Shown one piece after another: positions 8,002 through 16,202 of a stretch of DNA of 64,000 bases (positions are counted from its first letter, which is position 1; every line of letters starts with the position of its first letter). Source of the stretch: Spiro-02 sp034114085 (GTDB taxonomy: Bacteria; Spirochaetota; Spirochaetia; Sphaerochaetales; Sphaerochaetaceae); the NCBI GenBank assembly GCA_034114085.1, contig JAXEWB010000011.1, positions 1 through 64,000 of the forward strand, in the 5' to 3' direction. The notes below the pieces were generated by a model that made no database searches, was not told the DNA's origin, and worked only from the letters and a program-made list of their open reading frames with translations. The translations under genes and the position numbers were made by a program.

Positions 8002-9926
8002 TCTGAAGGCTCCTTTGATTCCGTCACAGTAATCATCGTTTCTATTTTGATGGCATTCCTTATAAGCTCTTGTTCATCAATAAGCGCAGTCTGACTCCCC
8101 TCCTTCGTAATCGAGGCGCCTCCCGCATAGGTCGCATATTTCAGCGCCTGGACGATATCCGCTCCACGGTACAACCAGCAAGCAAGCACGGCGATAAATG
8201 CATCAGCGGCGCCAGTCGTATCAACAGCGACAAATGGCGCAGGACTCACATACAGAGAACGCTTATCGTCCTGATAATAACAGCCGTTTCCACCCAAGGT
8301 GATGATTACGTGCTTCGCACCCATCGCACGGAACTTCCTGGCCCGTTCCTCCCAAGAGGCGCATTGCGGGGTCATCAGTTTCGCCTCCAGTTCGTTTGGT
8401 ACGAAATAGTCAATGTCACGGAGCAAGGATGGATCGCAAGTATGCAGGGTCGCGGGCTTGAGAATGGTTTTTATCCGCTTTTCCTGACAGATGGAAATTG
8501 CATGAATGACTGTTTGCGCCGAAAGTTCCGTCTGAAGCAAGCAAAACGAAACATTGTCGAAAGCGTCCAAATGAGAGTCTATATCCACATCGCTCAGGTA
8601 TGCATTGGCTCCAAGGAAAACAGTGACGGCGCTTTCCCCGTTGTCCGGCACATAAATATAGGCACGACCTGTTCCGACAGTTCCGTCGAGAACAACATGC
8701 CGCATCTCAACATGACAGTCATGCAACTGGTTGAACAATGTCAGACCGTCAGCGTCTTTGCCTATGCGGGCGAGCAATCGAACGGGAACATTCATTTTTG
8801 ACACAGCCACAGCCTGGTTCGCGCCTTTGCCTCCAGGCAAATACCTGCAATCCTTGACGATGCTGGTGGTCCCGGGAGTCAGGCTACCGGGGCAATGCAA
8901 CAAGACGTCCATGTTCACCGAGCCAATGACAAGAATCCTTGGTTGTAACGCTGGATAAGGTTTCGCAACGCTCCCTCCGGATACGCGGACAGGCGCTTGG
9001 ATACACGCATGCTCGCCATCGACATGTTCCATCCGATAGACCAATTCCTGTGCCGCAGCATTTCCAACAGCCGCTTCCCGCCTCTCATAACCGCTGAGAA
9101 CGGGAACAAACGTCCAATCAGAAGGCTGCGTGCGCAACGCCACGATGGATAGATCCCGTGGAATTATCAGATTGTAGGTACGAGCTTCAAGAAATACCAT
9201 CGTCGCAAGCCGTACACTGCTACAGACGACAGCGCTTACATTCTTGAGTATCAGCGGCATCACTGAAAAAGAATCGGAAACAGTATGAACGAATTGTTCT
9301 TGGACAAGTATTTCCTGATCAAACAGACATGCGCGGAATCCATCCGCGAACAGGTCGCCGCCTTTTTCTTCCGCATCCACAAGACAGGCCACCGTCCGGT
9401 GATGAAACGCAAGAACCCATTTTGTGAGATCATAGCCCAAACTTCTCATATCACACATGAATGCGGGAATCGTTTTATCTGAGATTCCAAAACCTCCAAA
9501 CGAAACCAAAGGCACTCCTAGCCGGACATATTGGTCGCAAAGCAACCGGGCGTCCTGAGGTGCGTCCTCCCATAGGATACCATCTGGATTTTGTTTGGCG
9601 ATCGCCAACAAAGCCTTTACCACATCTTCAGTGCTCGTTGGAAGAAAGCGCAGCAATACGGCATATCCATTTGATTTCATGGTACGAACAATACCGTCAA
9701 GCATGCGTGCACCGCGGACAAGGTCAGATATCAACACAGCCACAAGGAACGACCGGGTCTCTTGTTTTCTGAGATTTGGATAGGGTATATAATTGTATTC
9801 CTTAATTATCTGAAGAATGCGCTCACGCGTTTCCACACTGATTCCGGCATCTTTGCCGTTCATCACCTTGGAAACGGTGGAAGAGGAAAAACCTGCAAGT
9901 TTGGCAATTTCTTTGATATTCAACAC
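7998..9926 (-). CDS. LacI-family regulator fused to a ribokinase-like kinase
   Basis: 642 aa in one uninterrupted frame. Residues 1-50 are a LacI helix-turn-helix (KEIAKLAGFSSSTVSKVMNG). Residues 58-328 are a periplasmic-binding-protein-like sensor. Residues 330-630 are a complete PfkB/ribokinase domain, starting ILVIGSVNMD, with the signature GGKGANQAVA (365-374) and the catalytic block TTGAADAF (570-577), whose Asp575 is the expected base. The Gly usually just before this Asp is Ala. The start is GTG 9926, with GGGAG six bases upstream. It leads the nucleoside operon, so one protein could sense and phosphorylate the ribose released by the hydrolase. The fusion is seen directly; its dual function is inferred. 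Confidence 0.9.
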   Translation of the reverse strand: MLNIKEIAKLAGFSSSTVSKVMNGKDAGISVETRERILQIIKEYNYIPYPNLRKQETRSFLVAVLISDLVRGARMLDGIVRTMKSNGYAVLLRFLPTSTEDVVKALLAIAKQNPDGILWEDAPQDARLLCDQYVRLGVPLVSFGGFGISDKTIPAFMCDMRSLGYDLTKWVLAFHHRTVACLVDAEEKGGDLFADGFRACLFDQEILVQEQFVHTVSDSFSVMPLILKNVSAVVCSSVRLATMVFLEARTYNLIIPRDLSIVALRTQPSDWTFVPVLSGYERREAAVGNAAAQELVYRMEHVDGEHACIQAPVRVSGGSVAKPYPALQPRILVIGSVNMDVLLHCPGSLTPGTTSIVKDCRYLPGGKGANQAVAVSKMNVPVRLLARIGKDADGLTLFNQLHDCHVEMRHVVLDGTVGTGRAYIYVPDNGESAVTVFLGANAYLSDVDIDSHLDAFDNVSFCLLQTELSAQTVIHAISICQEKRIKTILKPATLHTCDPSLLRDIDYFVPNELEAKLMTPQCASWEERARKFRAMGAKHVIITLGGNGCYYQDDKRSLYVSPAPFVAVDTTGAADAFIAVLACWLYRGADIVQALKYATYAGGASITKEGSQTALIDEQELIRNAIKIETMITVTESKEPSE

Positions 9927-9964
9927 TAGGCGCTCCCGTGTCCAATGTTCAGAGCCTCACCTGT

Positions 9965-9992
9965 AGTTTAATTCATTCCACCAGCCTGTCAA
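9965..9992 (-). promoter_or_regulatory. Promoter of the nucleoside/ribose operon
   Basis: On the minus strand TTGACA (9987-9992) and TAAACT (9965-9970) are 16 bp apart, about 40 bp upstream of the GTG start of the LacI-ribokinase gene. Confidence 0.6.
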
Positions 9993-10012
9993 TAAAAAGA
10001 AATAGTTTTCGT

Positions 10013-10022
10013 AAACATGTTT
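10013..10022. promoter_or_regulatory. Candidate operator, AAACATGTTT palindrome
   Basis: A perfect 10-bp palindrome AAACATGTTT lies 20 bp upstream of the -35 box of the operon that starts with a LacI-family regulator. An even, CG- or AT-centred palindrome upstream of the regulator's own gene is a plausible autoregulatory site, but it is short and unproven. Confidence 0.35.
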
Positions 10023-10063
10023 CATTCAACCAATGTGCTTGGCACGATAAAAAGGAATCCCCG

Positions 10064-10849
10064 CTACACCATCAACGCAAATCTAAAGCAATTGTAGATT
10101 GAGATACCGATAATGACGAACAAAAGCCCCATGAACAGAATGTCCACATGCCGGTCGGTCATCTTGCTCGACAGCTTTCGACCTATCGTGGCCCCGACCA
10201 CCGCGCAGACCATCATCATGCCAAGAATCCACCAGCCGAACTGCGGTACGGAACCAGTGACGATATTGCTGACCAACGATACAGACTGTGAAAAGAAAAT
10301 GACATACAGCGAATTGAGCGCGGCCGTTTTCGTTTCCATCGCAAAAAAATACGACAACAACATGATATTGATCGGCCCACCGCCGATGCCGAGGAACGAA
10401 GACATGACGCCGAGAAACAGACCGCAGACTACACAGACCACCGGATTCGACAGATTCTTCTGTCGTATCCTGGCTTTGAACAGGATATAGAAGAACACCG
10501 CGACGGTCAGAATCACCATGATAATGTTCTGCACCAAGCTGACGCCGGCACTGGAAGAAGCCCGTTGGACCAACAGATCGAAGATGCTTTTGCCGGCCAA
10601 CCCGCCGAACGCGGCCCCTACCGCGAGGAAAGTTCCACGACGGTCGATCTTGACAGGATCCTTCCTGCTGCGTAGTAACGAAACGATCGTCATCGTCAGT
10701 ACGGTAGTGCCAGACAGGAAACTGATCTGCGACGAGGTCATGTCACAAATCGCATCCATGACGGGCTTGATGAGGACACCCCCGCCGATTCCGCTGATTG
10801 AACCAAGCAAGGTAGCTACAAGAACTGTAATCGCTATGATGAACTGCAT
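10064..10849 (-). CDS. TauE/SafE family membrane exporter
   Basis: 261 aa, eight to nine hydrophobic segments, with the two family repeats marked by GSISGIGGGVLIKPVMD at the N-terminus and SSFLGIGGGPINIMLLSYF in the second half. The family moves sulfite, sulfoacetate or other organic anions. The start is ATG 10849, with AAGG eight bases upstream; further upstream codons in this frame lack membrane character and are not family-like. The gene stands alone between the nucleoside operon and the AraM-like gene. Substrate unknown. Confidence 0.85.
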   Translation of the reverse strand: MQFIIAITVLVATLLGSISGIGGGVLIKPVMDAICDMTSSQISFLSGTTVLTMTIVSLLRSRKDPVKIDRRGTFLAVGAAFGGLAGKSIFDLLVQRASSSAGVSLVQNIIMVILTVAVFFYILFKARIRQKNLSNPVVCVVCGLFLGVMSSFLGIGGGPINIMLLSYFFAMETKTAALNSLYVIFFSQSVSLVSNIVTGSVPQFGWWILGMMMVCAVVGATIGRKLSSKMTDRHVDILFMGLLFVIIGISIYNCFRFALMV

Positions 10850-10914
10850 ACTGAACGCCTTATTTGCAATGATTTTCCCACAACGGCGTCTAGCGAAAAC
10901 CGTAGGGAAGCTGA

Positions 10915-10940
10915 CGATACATCCGTGAAGGGATGTATCG
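10915..10940. other. Perfect inverted repeat between the AraM-like and TauE/SafE genes
   Basis: CGATACATCC (10915-10924), 6-nt spacer, GGATGTATCG (10931-10940): 10-bp perfect arms. No T run follows on either strand. It lies 65 bp upstream of the exporter start, so it may be an operator or an mRNA hairpin that separates the two genes. Confidence 0.5.
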
Positions 10941-11021
10941 ATACTACCATAGAAACGGCATCGGATTCTAGGCGCACAAACCAATTCGCACGGGAATATC
11001 GTTCTTCCCGTCATTGGACAT

Positions 11022-12359
11022 TCACGGATGATACGAGCGGAAATAACGTTTTCCGTCCATCAACGATTCCACTACATGGCTGAACATGTCCGTTTCATAC
11101 ATCAAGTCAAGGATGGTATATCGGGTCCGGATCATTTGCGATACGACCACCCCCCTGAGGAACAGCCCCTTCGTAACATCGATATGGGACGGCTCAGCAG
11201 GACACCCTGCCAATGAGAACATCTCCTTCAGCCGTGCGAACGGAATAAGCCGCCCCCTCACCTTCTCGCGCATCGCCTCCCATTCTTGGATGATGAGCGC
11301 TCTCCGCGCTTCAAGCGCCTCGCCTTCCAAGAACTTGCCACGGCTCACCTCCAGGATCTGCCGGTACGACGGGCGATCTCCGACCCAAGTCTGAATCTGG
11401 ACGGCACGCTCGTTCCATGAAACAGGGACCGCCCGTCGGCACTGTGTCGCTATCTGTTGTCCGGAAAAAGAAAAAAGCTCCTCCATCATCGCTGTGGAGA
11501 TCAACGTCCCGAGGGCGACCTTGAACCCATGGGAAACTGGTATTCCGTCTTTACACAGATGTTCCATCTCCCATACATGGCTTATCAAATGCTCCGCTCC
11601 GCTAGCGGGACGTGAATCGTGCATTTTCTGCATCGCAAAACCTGTTTGGACCAGACCTGAGAATACCTCGCCCACCACGCTTTTGTCCCGGGCGGCCAAC
11701 TCCGACGGCCGAGAAAGAACATCTTTCAATGTCGGTTGAATCATATCCCATATATCGGCCTGTATAGGATGAACTCCCAACGTATCCGCGATAATCCAGT
11801 CGGCTCCCGCGGGAACTTTCGCAGCGAGATCGCCATAACCGGCGGCAAGCATCGGCAATGGAGCGTCGCGAAGGATACTCCGTTCCGCGAACACCGCGAA
11901 TGGCGCGGAACATGGGAGTGTCTGCTTGAAGCCCCCGACGGAAACCGCGGCGCCGAAGGAAGTATACCCGTCCACCGAAGGAGCGGTGGCGACGACGATA
12001 TATGGTTTTCCGCATTCATATGAAGCCCGCTTGACGATATCGTTGATGGTTCCCGACCCCAAAGCTACAGCCAGCAGGTCATTTCCCTCCAGCAACCGGT
12101 GAACCGCCGCGATTGAATGCTCATCGCCATACAACATTGGCTCGGCGGGGAACAAATAAGGTTTAGCCGGCATAGCGTTTTTTCCAGGATTTTCCGAAGC
12201 CGCCAGCTCAAACCGTTCCTGGAGGAATGGTCCAGCGACTTGCCAAGTATTGCCGTCGGCGATAATCAATGGACGATACCGCCCACCCCATTCCGATTGA
12301 AACAGCCGAGGCACTTTTTCCAAGACATCATCGCCGATATGACAATACTGTGTATCCAT
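11022..12359 (-). CDS. sn-glycerol-1-phosphate dehydrogenase family protein (AraM-like)
   Basis: 445 aa of the iron-containing/dehydroquinate-synthase-like dehydrogenase superfamily. Nucleotide-binding motifs include ALGSGTINDIVKRASY and the following ATAPSVDGYTSFGAAV; metal ligands are expected at the Asp in AAGYGDLAAK and the two His of EHLISHVWEM and ISHGFK-like VSHGFKVALG. AraM of Bacillus is a Ni2+-dependent glycerol-1-phosphate dehydrogenase encoded in the arabinose operon. Here it lies downstream of a sugar isomerase gene, but a terminator separates them. GGAGG lies eight bases before ATG 12359. Confidence 0.85.
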   Translation of the reverse strand: MDTQYCHIGDDVLEKVPRLFQSEWGGRYRPLIIADGNTWQVAGPFLQERFELAASENPGKNAMPAKPYLFPAEPMLYGDEHSIAAVHRLLEGNDLLAVALGSGTINDIVKRASYECGKPYIVVATAPSVDGYTSFGAAVSVGGFKQTLPCSAPFAVFAERSILRDAPLPMLAAGYGDLAAKVPAGADWIIADTLGVHPIQADIWDMIQPTLKDVLSRPSELAARDKSVVGEVFSGLVQTGFAMQKMHDSRPASGAEHLISHVWEMEHLCKDGIPVSHGFKVALGTLISTAMMEELFSFSGQQIATQCRRAVPVSWNERAVQIQTWVGDRPSYRQILEVSRGKFLEGEALEARRALIIQEWEAMREKVRGRLIPFARLKEMFSLAGCPAEPSHIDVTKGLFLRGVVVSQMIRTRYTILDLMYETDMFSHVVESLMDGKRYFRSYHP

Positions 12360-12501
12360 TGAACCATCCTCCTGTCTCCGCGCCCTTGCTGCGTGACAAA
12401 AACTACAAACAAGGTATGCCGGTCACCGCAATCATTCGTCACCAGTCATCCCAATTCCATAGGCGGCAATGGAAACAGACACCTGGCCATGTTCTGAAGC
12501 G

Positions 12502-12537
12502 AAAAAACTGTTCACGCACCCATATTGATGCGTGAAC
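12502..12537 (-). terminator. Terminator of the sugar isomerase gene
   Basis: On the minus strand GTTCACGCA (12529-12537 complement) and TGCGTGAAC (12510-12518 complement) form a perfect 9-bp stem with a 10-nt loop, followed by AGTTTTTT. It lies 24 bp after the isomerase stop, so the AraM-like gene needs read-through or its own promoter. Nothing else is recognised in 12360-12500. Confidence 0.9.
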
Positions 12538-12560
12538 CAAGCTCAGTGTAATGGAACAAT

Positions 12561-14036
12561 CTATTTTACGAAAGGATTCTCCCCTTGGTATGGCAGAGAT
12601 TTCGGCTGGTTGTAGGCGATATCCGCAACACCGAGATACGAGAACACGTCGAACAGATATCTGCCTACGGGCTTGAACGCGACGGCTCCATGATGAGGGT
12701 ACCGTTTCGCGATCAGAACATGGCGGTAGAACCGGGCCATCTCCGGAATGGAGAAAATACCGATGCTGCCGAAACTCTTCGTCGGAACATCAAGCACCTC
12801 GCCTTCCGCAACATACGCCTTCAATTCGCCCCTCGCATTCGACTGCAAACGGTACAGGGTAACCTTTCCTGCCTTCAAGTCCCCCTCCATCGTGCCTCTG
12901 GTAATATCAGGTTCCGCCAGATCGGGCTCAAGATCCCGTTTCATAATCAACTGATAGCCCATATGGGGATTTTTCAATAGGCTACAGGTGGTGTTGCCGC
13001 AATGGAAACCCATGAACGTGTCGTTTGCCTGCACACCGTACTGTTTCTCAATCTCGGCTTTGTAGGTCTGCTCAGGAACGGTGTTGTTGATGTCCAGCAA
13101 GGTGACGGGCATGTCGGAGACGCATGTGCCGATGTATTCGCTCAACGCGCCATAGATGTCGACCTCGCAAGCCACAGGGATCCCTTGGGCGGTGAGCCGG
13201 CTGTTCACATAGCAAGGCACAAACCCGAATTCCGTCTGGAACGCCGGCCAGCATTTGTTCGCCAAAGCTACGTAGGAACGGCTTCCCTTATGCTCCTCGA
13301 TCCAATCCAGCAGCGTCAGTTCATATTGGGCGAGACGGGGCAGGACTCCACCGTACTTGTTGTCGCTTCCCGTTTCTTCCGCCATTTCCTTGACCACCGC
13401 CGCGATCCTCGAATCTCCCGCATGGCGATTGTATGCGACAAGCAGGTCAAGCTCACTATTCTCCTCGATCTCGACGCCGAGGTCGAACAACGGCTGTATC
13501 GGTCCATTGCAAGCGAGAAAATCTGTAGGCCTCGGCCCAAAGGTGATAATCTTGAGATTCTTGATGCCGATAAGAGCCTTGGCGACAGGGACGAATTCCT
13601 TGATCATCGCAGCAACTTCAGAAGCTGTTCCAACCGGGTATTCGGGGATATAGGACTTGATGCTTCTCAATCCCAGATTGTAGGAACAATTGAGCATTCC
13701 GCAGAAGGCATCCCCTCTTCCATCGTACAGATCCCCATCGCCTTCGGCCGCTGCGACGTACATGATCGGCCCGTCGAACATCTTCGCAATCATCGTCTCG
13801 GGAGTTTCGGGACCGAAGTTACCAAGGAACACGACAAGCGCATTGATTCCTTGCGCCGTGATATCCGCAACGGCTTTCGTCGCATCGTGTTCATTCTCAA
13901 CAGTCACAGGACACTCATACAAATCCGCGCCATATTCATGCGCCACCGCCGAACGTCTCCGTTCTGACAACGTAATAGGAAAACAACTTCTGCTGACTGA
14001 AATCAGTCCTAGCTTTACTTCCGGAGTATTCTTCAT
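12561..14036 (-). CDS. L-fucose/L-arabinose isomerase family protein
   Basis: 491 aa, the usual length of the L-fucose isomerase/L-arabinose isomerase-like family (aldose-ketose isomerases using Mn2+). ACEVDIYGALSEYIG, with Glu and Asp metal ligands, and GFHCGNTTCSLL with the conserved His are visible. Homologues act on L-fucose, L-arabinose or deoxy sugars; the exact substrate is not clear. Monocistronic: its own terminator lies downstream and a perfect palindromic operator lies 90 bp upstream. Confidence 0.87.
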   Translation of the reverse strand: MKNTPEVKLGLISVSRSCFPITLSERRRSAVAHEYGADLYECPVTVENEHDATKAVADITAQGINALVVFLGNFGPETPETMIAKMFDGPIMYVAAAEGDGDLYDGRGDAFCGMLNCSYNLGLRSIKSYIPEYPVGTASEVAAMIKEFVPVAKALIGIKNLKIITFGPRPTDFLACNGPIQPLFDLGVEIEENSELDLLVAYNRHAGDSRIAAVVKEMAEETGSDNKYGGVLPRLAQYELTLLDWIEEHKGSRSYVALANKCWPAFQTEFGFVPCYVNSRLTAQGIPVACEVDIYGALSEYIGTCVSDMPVTLLDINNTVPEQTYKAEIEKQYGVQANDTFMGFHCGNTTCSLLKNPHMGYQLIMKRDLEPDLAEPDITRGTMEGDLKAGKVTLYRLQSNARGELKAYVAEGEVLDVPTKSFGSIGIFSIPEMARFYRHVLIAKRYPHHGAVAFKPVGRYLFDVFSYLGVADIAYNQPKSLPYQGENPFVK

Positions 14037-14125
14037 GAACTCCCTCCCTCATCTGATGAAACCGGCATGACCGGCTTTGTCCTTGGAACGACAAGCCACT
14101 CCATATGGATGCGACACCTTTTTCA

Positions 14126-14147
14126 CTTTCGTGTACGTACACGAAAG
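14126..14147. promoter_or_regulatory. 22-bp perfect palindrome, AraR-like operator
   Basis: CTTTCGTGTAC and its exact inverted copy GTACACGAAAG abut with no spacer. The GTACGTAC core flanked by A/T-rich arms resembles the operator core of AraR-type (GntR/LacI chimera) arabinose repressors. A TTGACA box for the isomerase gene lies at 14181-14186 (minus strand), so the palindrome would overlap the start of transcription, an ideal position for repression. No regulator gene is adjacent. Confidence 0.75.
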
Positions 14148-14564
14148 GTATAGCACCATAGTTCCACGCAAACAAACACCTGTCAAGTTCTTTTATTTAT
14201 TACAGAGATGATTTTAGGTAAAAACCAGTCCATAGCTTCTGACACTCGTTCGCGGGAGAATGGAAAAGCCGAAAAAACAAAAGAACACGAATGTCCCCGA
14301 TACGACGAATTGATCCACTAGTTTGAGATGAATCCACACATCCGCCGTTGAACCGCCATGCGAATTTCTATTTGCGGAACAGTTCAGAAGTATATGCCGC
14401 AAAAGAAAAATGGCAAAGCAACCAGCCCTTATGGATGAAGCGATGGCGACTACAGTGGCTTTTCGTCCCGCAATACATGGAAAGCCTACGCGGACAATGC
14501 GATGACGGCTCTCTTATCCAATAGCACCTGCCCGCCGCACCCCTTGCGGGCGATGCGATGACAG
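14148..14564. other. Intergenic stretch without a gene; weak repeats
   Basis: Apart from the TTGACA box at 14181-14186 no gene is seen. Three related 16-mers (14438-14453, 14497-14512, 14553-14568) share a GCGATG core followed by a purine-rich triplet and CT. A GC-rich hairpin (GCCCGC/GCGGGC) lies around 14529-14552, without a T run. It looks like decayed or structural sequence. Confidence 0.4.
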
Positions 14565-15365
14565 CTATTTTCGGGACGGTTGCGCCTCCAGCCAGGCGTC
14601 AAGCGCCTCAAAGACCTGAGCGAGGTCGCGGAACTTCAAGACCGCGGATCGATCCTGATCGGTCGGCTGGGCGTTGACAATGACGATACGCCCCCCGCCT
14701 TGTACAGTCAGTCGGGGTAGCGAAGCCGCGGGCCGGACGGTCAGACTGGAGCCTAGGACCAGACAAAGATCAGCATGGCTGAAATCCTCCCAAGCCCGGT
14801 TGAGCAGGCTTCCGTTGAGATTCTCGCCATAAAACACAATATCGGGCTTGATCACCCCGCCGCATTGGTCGCAGACTGGAAGCTCACCTGCGAGAACCAG
14901 CGGAGCGATCTGGGCATAGGTATAATGCTTTCCACATTCTGTGCAGTAATGGTGGGCCGGACTGCCATGGATCTCGTATACGGCCTTGCTGCCAGCCCGT
15001 TGGTGCAGCATATCGATGTTCTGGGTATACACACCATTGGTGAAGGCTTTCCATTCCAGCTTCGCAATGACCGTATGCACAATATTCGGTTCATAGTCCT
15101 CCAACCGATACCACACATCCTTAGCCCATTGGTAAAAAATATCAGGCCGATCGTGGAAGAAATCGAGCGAGATAATGTCCTCGACATCCATCCCATGCCA
15201 AGGATCGGTATACACGCCATGAGCGCCCCTGAAATCGGGAATCCCCGACAAGGTGGATACACCGGCACCGGTGAAAACCCTGAGCCTGCGAGAACCATTA
15301 ATCAATTTTGTCAATTCATCGAACCTGGGCTTGAAATTTTCCATTGTCTCCGCGTACTCACTCAT
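14565..15365 (-). CDS. NAD-dependent protein deacylase (sirtuin)
   Basis: 266 aa. Sir2 features in order: NAD-binding GAGVSTLSGIPDFRG (about 34-48), TQNIDMLHQRAG and catalytic His in EIHGSP, a four-Cys zinc site (CTEC and CDQC pairs), then GSSLTVRPAASLP and VIVNAQPT for NAD. It removes acyl groups from lysines using NAD. The start ATG 15365 has AAGGAG nine bases upstream; upstream in-frame Met codons lack that. It follows the SDR gene by 72 bp on the same strand and may be transcribed with it. Confidence 0.93.
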   Translation of the reverse strand: MSEYAETMENFKPRFDELTKLINGSRRLRVFTGAGVSTLSGIPDFRGAHGVYTDPWHGMDVEDIISLDFFHDRPDIFYQWAKDVWYRLEDYEPNIVHTVIAKLEWKAFTNGVYTQNIDMLHQRAGSKAVYEIHGSPAHHYCTECGKHYTYAQIAPLVLAGELPVCDQCGGVIKPDIVFYGENLNGSLLNRAWEDFSHADLCLVLGSSLTVRPAASLPRLTVQGGGRIVIVNAQPTDQDRSAVLKFRDLAQVFEALDAWLEAQPSRK

Positions 15366-15437
15366 TCCTGCACACTCCTTTTTCCCACAAGCCATCATTT
15401 GTCCGACGCATACATCCAATCGTATGATGACACATCG

Positions 15438-16202
15438 TCACACGATGGTGTAGGCTCCATCGGCTACCCAGTTCGCGCCGTAGACGAACGAAGCATCATC
15501 GCTGGCGAGCATCAGCACGATCTTGGCGATCTCATCGCTCCTGCCGAATCTGCCGAGCGGCTGCTTCTCAAGAAAGGACTTCATACCGGCATCTTCGTTC
15601 CCAGTACCGCGCGCCCCGACTCGCAGCCCCGGTGTCAGGACCGTACCAGGAGCTACAGCGTTCACCCGAATTCCATATGGGAGCAACGCAACGGCAGCAG
15701 AGCGGGTGAAAGATGAAATCGCGCCTTTGCTGGCATGGTATGCGCAATAGCCTTCCGAACCGACAATCGCGAACGAACTGCTGAAATTGACAATCGCCCC
15801 GCCCTTCTTCTGCCCGATCATAATCCTGGCGACATCACGTGTCAGCAGGAACGTCCCGCCCATATTGATATCCATCACCTCACGGAATTCCTCCCAGGAG
15901 GTCTCCAACAGCGGTTTGTTCAACTGCCACGCCGCGTCGTTCACCAGGATATCGACAGTCCCGTACTGTTCCAATATTACGGACAGCGCCTGCTGGACCA
16001 TATGCTCGTTCTGGACATCGCAAGGCAAGAACAGCGCATCGCCCCCTTGCCCAGTGATACGGCGCAACGCGGCCCTTCCAAACTGTTCGTCGATATCAAG
16101 GATCGCGACCTTCGCACCCTCATGGATGAACAATTCAGCGACTGCATTGCCGATTCCTTGGGCCCCGCCGCTGACTACCGCGACTTTATTCTCCAACTTC
16201 AT
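15438..16202 (-). CDS. Short-chain dehydrogenase/reductase
   Basis: 254 aa Rossmann enzyme. NAD(P) site SGGAQGIG at the N-terminus with acidic DID after the second strand (favouring NAD), NDAAW in place of NNAG, catalytic Ser in FSSSFAIVG and YxxxK in YHASK. The start ATG 16202 overlaps the kinase stop as ATGA; an upstream in-frame start would lie inside the kinase gene. Coupling with a four-carbon acid sugar kinase suggests oxidation or reduction of a sugar acid or related polyol. Substrate unknown. Confidence 0.88.
   Translation of the reverse strand: MKLENKVAVVSGGAQGIGNAVAELFIHEGAKVAILDIDEQFGRAALRRITGQGGDALFLPCDVQNEHMVQQALSVILEQYGTVDILVNDAAWQLNKPLLETSWEEFREVMDINMGGTFLLTRDVARIMIGQKKGGAIVNFSSSFAIVGSEGYCAYHASKGAISSFTRSAAVALLPYGIRVNAVAPGTVLTPGLRVGARGTGNEDAGMKSFLEKQPLGRFGRSDEIAKIVLMLASDDASFVYGANWVADGAYTIV

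Noticed and set aside
14529..14552. Terminator after the sirtuin gene
   Set aside because: GC-rich hairpin without a T run on the minus strand; not called as a terminator.
15426..15445. Hairpin CATCGT/ACGATG at the SDR stop codon
   Set aside because: Short, overlaps coding sequence, and no T run follows.
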